64,000 nucleotides of DNA from Flagellimonas ochracea (GTDB taxonomy: Bacteria > Bacteroidota > Bacteroidia > Flavobacteriales > Flavobacteriaceae). The number at the start of each line of letters is the position of its first letter. The first letter of the stretch is position 1. Where the stretch lies: positions 558,001 through 622,000 of the forward strand of contig NZ_JAAABI010000001.1 of NCBI RefSeq assembly GCF_009903685.1, given 5' to 3'. Both the position numbers and the translations under genes were made by a program. The notes under the pieces were generated by a model. It saw only the letters and a list, made by a program, of their open reading frames with translations. It was not told the DNA's origin and searched no databases. Shown here one piece after another: positions 24,976-34,324 of the stretch.

Positions 24976-26178
24976 ATGGGAATCTTTAAAAAAATTGGCC
25001 CTGGTATTTTGATAGCTGCAGCCTTTGTGGGGCCTGGCACTCTTACAGTTTGCACCTTGGCGGGAGTTCGGTTTGGTTATACCCTTTTATGGGCGTTGAC
25101 TTTGTCGATTTTTGCAACCATTGTACTTCAGGGCATGGCCAGCAGAGTAGGTCTGGTGACTCAAAGAGGATTGGCCGGCGTAGTAAAGAAGGAATTGAAA
25201 AACCCATGGCTAAGAAATACGGTCATTATCATAATTTTGGCCGCCATACTTGTAGGTAATGCCGCTTATGAAGCAGGCAATATTGGGGGTGCAAGCCTAG
25301 GTTTGGCACAATTGTTTCAAAATCAAGAATTAACCGCTTGGAATCCTTTAATAATTGGAATTTTGACCTTTTTTTTACTCTGGATGGGCACCTACAAAAT
25401 GTTGGAAAAAGTGTTTATTGGTCTGGTCGCTACCATGGGACTTTGTTTTGTCATTTGTGCCTTATTGGCAAAGCCATCCGCTATGGCAATTCTGAAAGGA
25501 GCCTTGGTGCCCCAATTGCCAACAGAAAGTCTTTTGACCGTAATCGCTTTGGTTGGGACCACGGTGGTACCTTACAATCTTTTTTTGCACGCATCCTTGG
25601 TAAAGGAAAAATGGAAATCTGAAACAGCGTTGAAATCGGTAAAATGGGATACGATAATTTCAGTTTCTCTTGGTGGTTTGGTATCTATGGCCATACTGAT
25701 TACAGCTTCCGCAGCGCCCATTCAAGAGGTTACTGGAGCTGCAGATATGGCTCGGGGATTAGAACCCTTGTTTGGTAAAATGGCGACGTATATCATGTCC
25801 ATCGGGCTTTTAGCAGCTGGAATTACATCTGCGATAACCGCGCCTTTGGCTGCAGCTTTTGTGGCCAGTAGCTGTTTTGGATGGAATGCGAATATGCAGG
25901 ATAAACGGTTTAGGATGGTTTGGGCCGTAGTATTGTTCTTTGGTGTTTTCTTCCTTTCTTTTGACATAAAACCCATTGAAGTCATTCAATTTGCACAGGT
26001 CGCCAACGGAGTTTTACTTCCCGTGATGGCCATACTACTGCTTTGGATGGTGAACCGAAAATCGGTTATGGGACAATTTCGTAATAGCACTGCTCAAAAC
26101 ATTTTTGGGTTGATCATTGTTGTGTTCACATTATTTTTGGGTATCAAAAGCATTTTTAAGGTTATAGGGTTGTTTTAG
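24976..26178 (+). CDS. Nramp-related transporter of the 5-oxoprolinase operon
   Basis: A 400-residue, roughly eleven-helix protein of the Nramp/MntH superfamily (LeuT-like fold). True Mn/Fe transporters have DPGN in helix 1 and MPHN in helix 6 for metal binding. Here the positions read GPGT (19-22) and VPYN (198-201), so the Asp, Asn and Met ligands are lost. It begins the operon: pxpA starts 5 bp after its stop. Bacillus ycsG, also an Nramp relative, sits in the same pxp neighbourhood. The inference is that it imports 5-oxoproline or a related compound and not a divalent metal. NCBI-style annotation would call it a divalent metal transporter. Confidence 0.85.
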   Translation: MGIFKKIGPGILIAAAFVGPGTLTVCTLAGVRFGYTLLWALTLSIFATIVLQGMASRVGLVTQRGLAGVVKKELKNPWLRNTVIIIILAAILVGNAAYEAGNIGGASLGLAQLFQNQELTAWNPLIIGILTFFLLWMGTYKMLEKVFIGLVATMGLCFVICALLAKPSAMAILKGALVPQLPTESLLTVIALVGTTVVPYNLFLHASLVKEKWKSETALKSVKWDTIISVSLGGLVSMAILITASAAPIQEVTGAADMARGLEPLFGKMATYIMSIGLLAAGITSAITAPLAAAFVASSCFGWNANMQDKRFRMVWAVVLFFGVFFLSFDIKPIEVIQFAQVANGVLLPVMAILLLWMVNRKSVMGQFRNSTAQNIFGLIIVVFTLFLGIKSIFKVIGLF

Positions 26179-26183
26179 AGGAA

Positions 26184-26927
26184 ATGAAAAGCTGGCAAAT
26201 CGACATTAACTGTGACGTAGGTGAAGGTATTGGAAATGAAACATTGCTGTTTCCGCATATCAGTTCATGCAATATCGCTTGTGGAGGACATGCCGGTGAT
26301 ATCGAATCTATGACTGAGGTTGTGAGGTTGGCGAAACGGTATGAAGTAAAAATAGGTGCCCATCCCTCTTATCCCGATAAACAGAATTTTGGGAGAGAAG
26401 TCATAAAATTATCAGATTCAGCTTTAAAAGACAGCATTCGGCAACAAATGGCGGACTTTGAGCGTGTTTTGAGAAGAGAGAAGTGTTCTTTGCACCACAT
26501 CAAAGCCCATGGAGCCCTGTATAACCAAACAGCAAAGGAGGTTCATTTGGCCAAGGTTTATTTGGAAGCTCTAAAAACTTATAAAGAGAAAACATTGCTT
26601 TATGTCCCCTATGGTTCGATAATTGCAAAAATTGCGAAAGATTTGGGTTTTTCGTTTTGGTACGAGGCGTTCGCCGATAGAAATTATACCGAAGGTTTAC
26701 AGTTGGTGTCCCGAAAAAAAGAAAATGCCCTCATTCAAGAACCAGACAAAGTCCTAAAACACATACTTCCCATGATCAAGCAAAATCAGGTGGTGACCGT
26801 TACTGGAAATATCAAAGAAATAAAAGCCCAAACATATTGTGTGCACGGTGACACGGTCTCCGCATTGGAAATATTGATGTATCTTTCCAAAGAATTGCCC
26901 AATCATCAGGTACAACTACAAAAGTGA
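26184..26927 (+). CDS. pxpA: 5-oxoprolinase subunit PxpA (LamB/YcsF)
   Basis: A 247-residue LamB/YcsF protein with the signature IDINCDVGEG at residues 5-14, then CNIACGGHAGD and KIGAHPSYPD, and HHIKAHGALYN in the middle. PxpA binds 5-oxoproline and, with PxpB and PxpC, hydrolyses it to glutamate using ATP; this activity is known for the Bacillus and E. coli proteins. It follows the transporter gene by 5 bp and overlaps pxpB by 4 bp (GTGA). It is cytoplasmic. Confidence 0.93.
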   Translation: MKSWQIDINCDVGEGIGNETLLFPHISSCNIACGGHAGDIESMTEVVRLAKRYEVKIGAHPSYPDKQNFGREVIKLSDSALKDSIRQQMADFERVLRREKCSLHHIKAHGALYNQTAKEVHLAKVYLEALKTYKEKTLLYVPYGSIIAKIAKDLGFSFWYEAFADRNYTEGLQLVSRKKENALIQEPDKVLKHILPMIKQNQVVTVTGNIKEIKAQTYCVHGDTVSALEILMYLSKELPNHQVQLQK

Positions 26928-27658
26928 AAAGCTACCCCATCAACATTAAGCCTTTTGGAGAATACGCCGTGCTACTGGAATGGCCCAACAGGGTAGAGGA
27001 GGACATCTTGTATGACATCCTTGGTTTTGTGGAACACTTTAAGGCAACAAATGCCTCGGATTGGGAAACAGTCGTGGCCTACAACTCCCTGACCTTAATA
27101 AACAATAGAGGCCTTATTGATTTCGATACAGCAAAAGAGGAGATAGAACAATATTTGGCTACTAGGGATATGTCCAAAACCAAAGTAAAAAGCTATCTCT
27201 GGGAAATCCCGGTTTGTTATGATCTGGAATTTGGAATTGACCTTGAAGAAGTTGCAAAACGACTGAACCTATCTACCGATGAACTGGTTAATCAGCATAC
27301 CTCATACCAATATACGGTGTATGGGATAGGATTTTTACCAGGGTTCATGTATTTGGGAGGTCTTCCATCAAGCTTAGAGGTCCCCAGAAGGGCTGAACCT
27401 CGTTTAAAGGTCGCAAAAGGCTCGGTAGGACTCGCTGGAAAGCAAACGGGAATCTATCCACAACAATCACCTGGAGGATGGAATATTATCGGTAATTGCC
27501 CCATTTCCCTTTTTAATCCGGAAAAAGAGAAACCGTGTATGGTTAGCGTTGGCGACAAGGTCCAATTCCTTCGAATAGAGAAAGCCGAATACGATTTACA
27601 TAAAATTGAGGCGGAAGTAGGTATTTATCAACTGAAAAAGACTCCATTGAATGGTTAA
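26924..27658 (+). CDS. pxpB: 5-oxoprolinase subunit PxpB (KipI-like)
   Basis: A 244-residue carboxyltransferase-domain subunit 1 protein. The family block YGIGFLPGFMYLGGLP at about 141-156 is followed by VPRRAEPR and GSVGLAGKQTGIYPQQSPGGW. It starts with GTG at 26924, inside the pxpA stop. With PxpC it forms the ATP-dependent half of 5-oxoprolinase. The Bacillus homologue KipI was first described as an inhibitor of sporulation kinase A, a role not expected here because this is not a spore former. Its last 8 bp overlap pxpC. Confidence 0.93.
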   Translation: MKSYPINIKPFGEYAVLLEWPNRVEEDILYDILGFVEHFKATNASDWETVVAYNSLTLINNRGLIDFDTAKEEIEQYLATRDMSKTKVKSYLWEIPVCYDLEFGIDLEEVAKRLNLSTDELVNQHTSYQYTVYGIGFLPGFMYLGGLPSSLEVPRRAEPRLKVAKGSVGLAGKQTGIYPQQSPGGWNIIGNCPISLFNPEKEKPCMVSVGDKVQFLRIEKAEYDLHKIEAEVGIYQLKKTPLNG

Positions 27659-28493
27659 AGTATTAAAAGCCGGCTTTTTCACAACCATTCAAGATTTGGG
27701 CAGGTTTGGTTATAGGGATCTGGGAGTGCCAGTATCCGGTACCATGGACTCAGCCGCTGTGGAGAAGGCAAACCATTTATTGGAAAACAATCCTGATGTA
27801 GCCGTTATGGAGATGACTATGACCGGGCCAACATTACAATTTGAAGCGCCCACATACATCTGTATCGCTGGGGCCGATATGTCTCCGTCCTTAAACGATG
27901 AACCGATTGCAAATTATAAGGTGATCAAAGTAGTGAAGGACGATGTTCTGACGTTTGGAAAGTTAAAGGATGGTTTTAGAAGCTATTTAGCCGTAAAGGA
28001 AGGATTTGAAACGGAAAAAGTGCTGGGCAGCGGTTCCCAATATTTTCCTGTGACCAAAACGAAGTGTTTAAAGGATAGGGATGAAATTCCATACAAGGAG
28101 ACTAAAGAATATATGCCAACACTTTCGGAGATAAAAGTTGAGAGCCTTTCAGACCAGCATAAGCTTACAGTTTATAAAGGACCAGAATTTGAACTTCTTA
28201 CAGATGCACAATTGGCATCCATATTTTCAAAACCATTTTCAATTTCCAAAAAGAACAATCGAATGGCCTATCAGCTTGCTGAGACGATAAAAGGTCATAC
28301 CTATTCCATGTTGACTTCTGGAACTTTACCAGGTACGGTACAACTTACTCCCTCAGGAAGAATCATCATCTTAATGAAAGATGGCCAAACCACCGGAGGG
28401 TATCCTCGCATATTGCAGCTCTCAGAAGAATCCATTTGTGGTTTGGCACAAAAAAAGTCAAGAGATACCATTTCCTTTGAACTTCTGAAGTAG
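27651..28493 (+). CDS. pxpC: 5-oxoprolinase subunit PxpC (KipA-like)
   Basis: A 280-residue carboxyltransferase-domain subunit 2 protein. The start LKAGFFTTIQDLGRFGYRDL matches the family signature (usually G..TTIQD.GR.G), followed by GVPVSGTMD and CIAGADMSP. GTVQLTPSGRIIILMKDGQTTGGYPR is the C-terminal block. It overlaps pxpB by 8 bp and ends the operon. Length is slightly short of many homologues (about 300-330) because of a compact middle. Confidence 0.92.
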   Translation: MVKVLKAGFFTTIQDLGRFGYRDLGVPVSGTMDSAAVEKANHLLENNPDVAVMEMTMTGPTLQFEAPTYICIAGADMSPSLNDEPIANYKVIKVVKDDVLTFGKLKDGFRSYLAVKEGFETEKVLGSGSQYFPVTKTKCLKDRDEIPYKETKEYMPTLSEIKVESLSDQHKLTVYKGPEFELLTDAQLASIFSKPFSISKKNNRMAYQLAETIKGHTYSMLTSGTLPGTVQLTPSGRIIILMKDGQTTGGYPRILQLSEESICGLAQKKSRDTISFELLK

Positions 28494-28689
28494 CTATTCT
28501 TTCTTGCAAAACCTTTATAAAAAAACAATGTGAATGAGCATTAATGTTCTCTCCTTTTGATTCCGCACTTAAATGAATATTGGATTTTTTTCAATATAAA
28601 ATACTGAAAAACAGATAGATAAATAGATATCATTTTAAATGAATCTAGCGCACACAGATCAGCAGAAAAAAAACAGTTTTTTAAACATT

Positions 28690-28697
28690 TATATTTG
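28690..28697 (+). promoter_or_regulatory. Candidate -7 element for the ilv operon
   Basis: TATATTTG is an exact match to TAnnTTTG, 52 bp before the ilvD ATG at 28750. No -33 TTTG is present at the normal distance; an A-rich tract (about 28664-28673) lies there. Transcription would begin near 28704, one base before a short ORF. Confidence 0.5.
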
Positions 28698-28704
28698 AAT
28701 TTGT

Positions 28705-28740
28705 ATGGAATATCCCCTTGGGGATGTCACTCTAGAATGA
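28705..28740 (+). other. Possible 11-codon leader ORF with an internal hairpin before ilvD
   Basis: An ATG at 28705 opens an 11-codon frame (MEYPLGDVTLE, then TGA at 28738-28740) ending 9 bp before the ilvD start. Inside it lies ATCCCCTTGGGGAT (28712-28725), a perfect 6-bp dyad with a 2-bp centre. The predicted transcription start is almost on the ATG, so this would be a leaderless peptide. It has two Leu codons (CTT, CTA) and one Val codon, not a strong run of regulatory codons, so attenuation is only a possibility. The rest of the 256-bp gap 28494-28749 is AT-rich without other structure. Confidence 0.3.
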
Positions 28741-28749
28741 CCTTTGAAA

Positions 28750-30426
28750 ATGGAATTGAACAAATACAGCAAAAGTGTAACCCAAGACCCTACGCAGCCG
28801 GCCGCACAGGCCATGTTGCATGCATTGGGACTTTCTGATGACGATTTAAAGAAACCCTTTATTGGCATTGCCAGTACGGGGTATGAGGGAAATCCTTGCA
28901 ATATGCATCTGAATGATTTGGCGCTGGAAGTTAAAAAAGGTGTGGAATCGACAAATTTGGTAGGGCTTATTTTTAATACAATAGGTGTAAGCGATGGCAT
29001 TTCCATGGGAACACCTGGTATGCGGTATTCTTTGCCTTCACGAGACATTATAGCGGATTCTATGGAAACCGTTGTTCAGGCCATGAGTTACGATGGATTG
29101 GTTACCGTTGTGGGATGTGATAAAAATATGCCTGGTGCTCTAATGGCACAACTGCGATTAAATCGACCCTCTGTTTTGGTTTATGGAGGAACCATTGCCC
29201 CTGGCTGCCATAACAACAAAAAATTGGATGTGGTTTCCGCGTTTGAGGCGTGGGGGCAAAAAGTGGCGGGTTCCATGGATGAAGCTGAATATAAAAACGT
29301 AATCCACAAAGCATGCCCAGGAGCTGGCGCTTGTGGTGGCATGTATACAGCCAACACTATGGCCTCAGCTATTGAAGCTATGGGTATGGCCCTTCCCTTT
29401 AATTCATCTATTCCGGCGGAAAACTCTAATAAAAGTTCTGATTGTGAGGCAGCGGGTGCTGCCCTTTTGCATTTGTTGAAAGAAGATATCAAGCCAAGGG
29501 ACATCGTAACCAAGGAATCCCTAGAAAATGCGTTTCGATTGGTTACCGTGCTGGGGGGGTCCACCAATGCCGTATTGCATTTTATGGCAATCGCCCATGC
29601 TGCCGAAGTCGATTTTACATTGAAGGACATAACCCGTATAAGTGATAATACACCCTTTTTGGCAGATTTAAAACCAAGCGGAAAATATGTAATGGAGGAT
29701 TTGTACAAGGTAGGTGGAGTTCCGGCAGTATTGAAATTTATGTTGAAAAAGGGAATGCTTCATGGTGATTGTATGACCGTTACGGGCAAAACCCTGGCAG
29801 AAAATCTATTGGATGTGCCTGATTTAAGTAAAGGTCAGGATGTCATTAAACCGTTGGACGAACCCATCAAAGAAACCGGGCATATAAGAATTCTTTACGG
29901 GAATCTAGCCTCTGAAGGAGCTGTTGCTAAGATTACTGGAAAGGAAGGATTGAATTTCACAGGTACCGCAAAAGTCTTTGATGGGGAAGTAGCGGTTAAT
30001 GAGGGAATTAAAAATGGCCAAGTACAAAAAGGAGATGTTGTGGTGATTCGCTACGAAGGCCCAAAAGGAGGACCGGGCATGCCCGAAATGTTGAAACCAA
30101 CATCCGCCATTATGGGAGCAGGTTTGGGAAATGACGTTGCCTTAATTACTGATGGTAGATTCTCTGGTGGATCACATGGATTTGTCGTAGGACATGTTTC
30201 TCCAGAGGCGCAAGAGGGTGGAGCAATAGCTCTGGTACAGGATGGTGATAAAATCACCATTGATGCCGTAAAAAATACAATTAATCTGGAAGTGTCGGAA
30301 GAAGAGCTGGCGCTAAGGAAACAAAAATGGGAGCAACCACCACTGAAAGTTAAGAGAGGAAGTTTATATAAATACGCCAAAACGGTTTCATCAGCCTCCA
30401 AAGGGTGTGTTACCGACATGATTTAG
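28750..30426 (+). CDS. ilvD: Dihydroxy-acid dehydratase
   Basis: About 558 residues from the ATG at 28750; an in-frame TTG two codons earlier is unlikely. The enzyme dehydrates the dihydroxy acids of valine and isoleucine synthesis using an iron-sulfur cluster. Cluster cysteines appear in [15 protein letters not shown] and [12 protein letters not shown], and the substrate block [19 protein letters not shown] is near the C-terminus. It heads ilvD-ilvB-ilvN-ilvC, with ilvB 47 bp downstream. Confidence 0.95.
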   Translation: MELNKYSKSVTQDPTQPAAQAMLHALGLSDDDLKKPFIGIASTGYEGNPCNMHLNDLALEVKKGVESTNLVGLIFNTIGVSDGISMGTPGMRYSLPSRDIIADSMETVVQAMSYDGLVTVVGCDKNMPGALMAQLRLNRPSVLVYGGTIAPGCHNNKKLDVVSAFEAWGQKVAGSMDEAEYKNVIHKACPGAGACGGMYTANTMASAIEAMGMALPFNSSIPAENSNKSSDCEAAGAALLHLLKEDIKPRDIVTKESLENAFRLVTVLGGSTNAVLHFMAIAHAAEVDFTLKDITRISDNTPFLADLKPSGKYVMEDLYKVGGVPAVLKFMLKKGMLHGDCMTVTGKTLAENLLDVPDLSKGQDVIKPLDEPIKETGHIRILYGNLASEGAVAKITGKEGLNFTGTAKVFDGEVAVNEGIKNGQVQKGDVVVIRYEGPKGGPGMPEMLKPTSAIMGAGLGNDVALITDGRFSGGSHGFVVGHVSPEAQEGGAIALVQDGDKITIDAVKNTINLEVSEEELALRKQKWEQPPLKVKRGSLYKYAKTVSSASKGCVTDMI

Positions 30427-30473
30427 CACCAACTCCTCGATGGGCTGGGGGTCTTTCAAATTAAAACAGGCTT

Positions 30474-32207
30474 ATGGAAACATTGAAAGCACAAAAAAAA
30501 GAACAGAAAAAAGAAGCGGGCATGCGAATAACCGGTGCCGAGGCCATTATACATTGTTTGTTAGCGGAAGGGGTGGACCTTATTTATGGTTACCCAGGTG
30601 GTGCCATTATGCCGGTTTACGATGAGCTGTATAAGTTTCAGGACAGACTTACCCATATTTTGACTCGTCATGAACAAGGAGCTACACATGCGGCCCAGGG
30701 ATTTGCTAGGGTGACGGGAAAAGTCGGTGTCGCCATGGCTACTTCAGGACCAGGGGCCACGAATTTGGTGACCGGATTGGCCGATGCCCAGATTGATTCC
30801 ACACCAATAGTCTGTATTACAGGACAAGTGCCAAGACATTTATTAGGTTCCGATGCTTTTCAAGAGACAGATATCGTTGGTATTTCCACTCCGGTAACGA
30901 AATGGAATTATCAGATTACGAAAGCCGACGAGATTCCAGAAATAATGGCCAAGGCATTTTATATAGCAAAATCAGGCAGACCCGGGCCTGTTTTAATTGA
31001 TATTACTAAGAATGCCCAATTCGACGAATTGGACTTTGCCTATGAAAAGTGTTCTGGAGTAAGAAGTTACAAGCCTGTTCCAAAACCGAATATGGAAGCA
31101 ATTACCGCTGCCGCCGCTTTGATTAATGCGGCAAAGAAACCATACATCGTTTGGGGTCAGGGGATTATTTTAGGTGAGGCGGAGGAAGAATTGAAAGCAT
31201 TTGTAGAAAAAGCAGGAATTCCGGCTGCATGGACAATCATGGGAGAATCTGCTTTGCCGACGGACCACCCCTTGAATGTGGGTATGGTGGGAATGCACGG
31301 AAATTATGGCCCAAATGTCCTTACCAATGAATGTGATGTGCTCATTGCTATTGGAATGCGTTTTGACGATAGGGTGACGGGCAATTTGGACACCTACGCG
31401 AAGCAGGCCAAAGTAATCCATTTTGAAATTGATCCCGCTGAAGTAGGGAAAAACGTGAAACCGGATATTGCTCTTCTGGGTAATTGCAAGGAAACGTTGT
31501 CTTTATTGCTTCCGTTGATTAAAGAAAATGAGCATAAGGAATGGAAGGCAGAATTTGATAAGAAGCATAAAGAAGAGTTTGAAGCAGTAATCAAAAATGA
31601 TTTGCACCCCACGAAACCTGGGTTAACCATGGGGGAGGTAATCGAACAAATCAATGAAGCATCAAAGCACGAGGCAGTGATTGTGACCGATGTGGGGCAG
31701 CATCAAATGATTGCTTGTAGATATGCCAAGTTCAAAAAATCAAAAAGCAACATCACCTCTGGTGGATTGGGAACCATGGGCTTTGCCCTGCCCGCGGCCA
31801 TTGGTGCAAAAATGGGCGCTATGGACCGTGAAGTTGTTGCCATAATTGGAGATGGGGGCTACCAAATGACCATTCAAGAACTTGGAGTGATTTTTCAGCA
31901 TAACGTACCCGTAAAGATTGTGGTATTGAACAACGATCATTTGGGTATGGTACGCCAGTGGCAGGAATTATTCTTCGAAAGTCGTTACGCTTCTACCGTA
32001 ATGACCAATCCAGATTTTGTGAAGATAGCGGAGGGCTACCATATCAAATCCCGAAGGGTAGAAAAACGAACAGACCTGAAAGACGCTGTACAAGAAATGA
32101 TAGCTTCGAAGGATCCTTACTTCTTAGAGGTTCGGGTGGAAAAAGAAGATAACGTTTTCCCTATGATCCCATCTGGGGCTTCTGTAGCAGATATCAGATT
32201 AAAATAA
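30474..32207 (+). CDS. ilvB: Acetolactate synthase, large (catalytic) subunit
   Basis: A 577-residue thiamine diphosphate enzyme. The catalytic Glu lies in TRHEQGATHAAQGFAR, and the cofactor motif GDGGYQMTIQEL ends in NNDHLGMVRQW. FAD/substrate motifs GMHGNYGPN and FDDRVTGNL are intact. It condenses two pyruvates, or pyruvate with 2-oxobutyrate, for valine/leucine and isoleucine. The N-terminus has a Lys/Gln-rich extension of about 17 residues (ETLKAQKKEQKKEAG) before MRITGAEA; a start at that second Met (30522) is possible. ilvN follows after 15 bp. Confidence 0.95.
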   Translation: METLKAQKKEQKKEAGMRITGAEAIIHCLLAEGVDLIYGYPGGAIMPVYDELYKFQDRLTHILTRHEQGATHAAQGFARVTGKVGVAMATSGPGATNLVTGLADAQIDSTPIVCITGQVPRHLLGSDAFQETDIVGISTPVTKWNYQITKADEIPEIMAKAFYIAKSGRPGPVLIDITKNAQFDELDFAYEKCSGVRSYKPVPKPNMEAITAAAALINAAKKPYIVWGQGIILGEAEEELKAFVEKAGIPAAWTIMGESALPTDHPLNVGMVGMHGNYGPNVLTNECDVLIAIGMRFDDRVTGNLDTYAKQAKVIHFEIDPAEVGKNVKPDIALLGNCKETLSLLLPLIKENEHKEWKAEFDKKHKEEFEAVIKNDLHPTKPGLTMGEVIEQINEASKHEAVIVTDVGQHQMIACRYAKFKKSKSNITSGGLGTMGFALPAAIGAKMGAMDREVVAIIGDGGYQMTIQELGVIFQHNVPVKIVVLNNDHLGMVRQWQELFFESRYASTVMTNPDFVKIAEGYHIKSRRVEKRTDLKDAVQEMIASKDPYFLEVRVEKEDNVFPMIPSGASVADIRLK

Positions 32208-32222
32208 TCAGCTTTTTCGTAA

Positions 32223-32768
32223 ATGACATCAAGCAAAGACACTATGGAAAAACAATGGTATACCATTTCGGTGTACTCCGAAAACAATGTGGGGTTATTG
32301 AACAGAATATCAGGAATATTCTTAAAGCGACACATTAATATAGAAAGTTTAAATGTTTCAAAATCAGAAATTGAGAATGTTTCAAAGTTTACGATTGTAA
32401 TTTATACCACGGAAGATTGGACGAGAAAAATTGTGAACCAGATAGAAAAGCAAATAGAGGTCATCAAAGCTTTTTACCATACAGATGAGGAAACAATTTT
32501 TCAAGAATCTGCCTTGTTCAAAATAGCATCGCACCTTTTGTTTGATGAGCGACAAATCCAAAATATTATCAAGGAAAGCAAATCACAAATAGTTACGGTG
32601 AACCGAGAATTTTTTGTGCTGGCCAAAACTGGGCGTCGACATGAAATAGATGAAATGCATGATGCTTTAGAACCCTATGGAATAATGCAGTTTGTCCGAT
32701 CTGGTAGGATTACCGTTACCAAGGCTACCATGCCTATTTCAGAAATATTGGCAGAATTTCAAGATTAA
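32223..32768 (+). CDS. ilvN: Acetolactate synthase, small (regulatory) subunit
   Basis: A 181-residue regulatory subunit. The N-terminal ACT domain (about 10-85, YTISVYSENNVGLLNRISG) binds valine in homologues and mediates feedback inhibition. The C-terminal half is the ALS small-subunit domain. A later Met (residue 8, MEKQWYTI) is an alternative start. It lies between ilvB and ilvC, 31 bp before the latter. The product activates IlvB and confers end-product control. Confidence 0.92.
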   Translation: MTSSKDTMEKQWYTISVYSENNVGLLNRISGIFLKRHINIESLNVSKSEIENVSKFTIVIYTTEDWTRKIVNQIEKQIEVIKAFYHTDEETIFQESALFKIASHLLFDERQIQNIIKESKSQIVTVNREFFVLAKTGRRHEIDEMHDALEPYGIMQFVRSGRITVTKATMPISEILAEFQD

Positions 32769-32799
32769 CCAACAATATCGTTAAAATCATACTTAGAAA

Positions 32800-34275
32800 A
32801 TGACAAATTACTTCAACACACTATCACTTCGTGAAAAATTAATACAACTCGGTAAATGTAGGTTTATGGATGCCAGCGAATTTGCAGATGGTGTTGTGGC
32901 ATTAAAAGGAAAGAAGATAGTAATAGTAGGTTGTGGCGCACAAGGCTTGAATCAGGGTTTAAACATGCGCGATTCAGGTTTGGACGTTTCCTATGCGCTG
33001 CGGGAAGCAGCTATTAAGCAAGAAAGGCAATCCTTTAAGAATGCCAAAGAAAACAATTTTGTGGTGGGAACCTATGACGAGTTGATACCCACCGCCGACC
33101 TGGTCATTAATTTAACCCCAGATAAACAACATACCAATGTAGTGAGCATGGTTATGCCCTTGATGAAAAATGGGGCAACCTTGTCCTATTCCCATGGGTT
33201 CAATATTGTAGAAGAAGGTATGCAGGTTCGTGAAGACCTTACTGTTATTATGGTTGCACCGAAAAGCCCTGGCTCGGAAGTGCGTGAAGAATACAAACGC
33301 GGCTTTGGAGTGCCCACACTAATTGCGGTTCATCCAGAAAACGACCCAGAGGGGAAAGGGTTGGCACAGGCAAAAGCTTATGCCGCCGCAACGGGTGGAC
33401 ATAAAGCAGGCGTTTTGGAATCGTCTTTTGTGGCAGAGGTAAAATCCGATTTGATGGGTGAACAGACCATTCTATGTGGTTTGCTTCAGACAGGATCTAT
33501 TCTTTCTTTCAACAAAATGGTGGAAAAGGGAATCGATGAAGCCTATGCTTCCAAATTGATACAATATGGTTGGGAAACCATCACTGAGGGCTTAAAACAA
33601 GGTGGAATCACCAATATGATGGACCGTTTGTCCAATCCTGCCAAAATAAAAGCTTTTGATTTGGCGGAAGAACTCAAAGAAATTATGCGACCCCTGTTCC
33701 AAAAGCATATGGATGACATAATGAGTGGTCATTTCTCAAAAACTATGATGGAAGATTGGGCCAATGGCGATAAAAACTTGTTGGACTGGAGGGCGAAAAC
33801 GGGTGAAACTGCATTTGAAAAAACAGCTGCAGGCCGTATGGAAATTTCCGAACAGGAGTATTACGATAATGGTGTTTTGATGGTTGCCTTTGTAAAATCG
33901 GGTGTCGAGTTGGCCTATGAGACCATGACGGAATCGGGAATTATTGGAGAATCTGCCTATTACGAGTCACTGCATGAAACACCGTTAATCGCCAACACCA
34001 TTGCCAGAAAGAAACTTTTTGAAATGAATCGTGTCATTTCAGATACGGCAGAATATGGCTGTTATCTTTTCGACCATGCCTGCAAACCCCTGCTGACGGA
34101 TTTCATGAAGCATGTAGATACGGACATTATTGGTAAAACGTATGGCAAAGGCAAGGACAATGGCGTGGATAACATTAAACTTATAACCGTTAACCAGGCG
34201 ATACGCGAACACGATGTTGAAGTGGTCGGCGCCCGTTTACGTGCTTCGATGACTGCCATGAAACCTATCGTCTAA
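32800..34275 (+). CDS. ilvC: Ketol-acid reductoisomerase, class II (long form)
   Basis: A 491-residue NADPH-dependent enzyme that isomerises and reduces acetolactate or acetohydroxybutyrate. The Rossmann motif [18 protein letters not shown] is at about 47-64, followed by a loop with [13 protein letters not shown] that suits NADPH. The length is that of class II enzymes, with a duplicated C-terminal knotted domain; class I enzymes have about 330 residues. Acidic Mg ligands are expected near [21 protein letters not shown] and again in the second C-terminal repeat. It is the last ilv gene; gapN follows after 49 bp. Confidence 0.95.
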   Translation: MTNYFNTLSLREKLIQLGKCRFMDASEFADGVVALKGKKIVIVGCGAQGLNQGLNMRDSGLDVSYALREAAIKQERQSFKNAKENNFVVGTYDELIPTADLVINLTPDKQHTNVVSMVMPLMKNGATLSYSHGFNIVEEGMQVREDLTVIMVAPKSPGSEVREEYKRGFGVPTLIAVHPENDPEGKGLAQAKAYAAATGGHKAGVLESSFVAEVKSDLMGEQTILCGLLQTGSILSFNKMVEKGIDEAYASKLIQYGWETITEGLKQGGITNMMDRLSNPAKIKAFDLAEELKEIMRPLFQKHMDDIMSGHFSKTMMEDWANGDKNLLDWRAKTGETAFEKTAAGRMEISEQEYYDNGVLMVAFVKSGVELAYETMTESGIIGESAYYESLHETPLIANTIARKKLFEMNRVISDTAEYGCYLFDHACKPLLTDFMKHVDTDIIGKTYGKGKDNGVDNIKLITVNQAIREHDVEVVGARLRASMTAMKPIV

Positions 34276-34324
34276 ATAACTTAAACTCTATTTTGGGCGA
34301 TTTCAACCTTGATACTAATTTCTT

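Noticed and set aside
29181..29708. 175-codon minus-strand frame opposite ilvD
   Set aside because: Antisense to the iron-sulfur enzyme with intact motifs; a codon-bias shadow.
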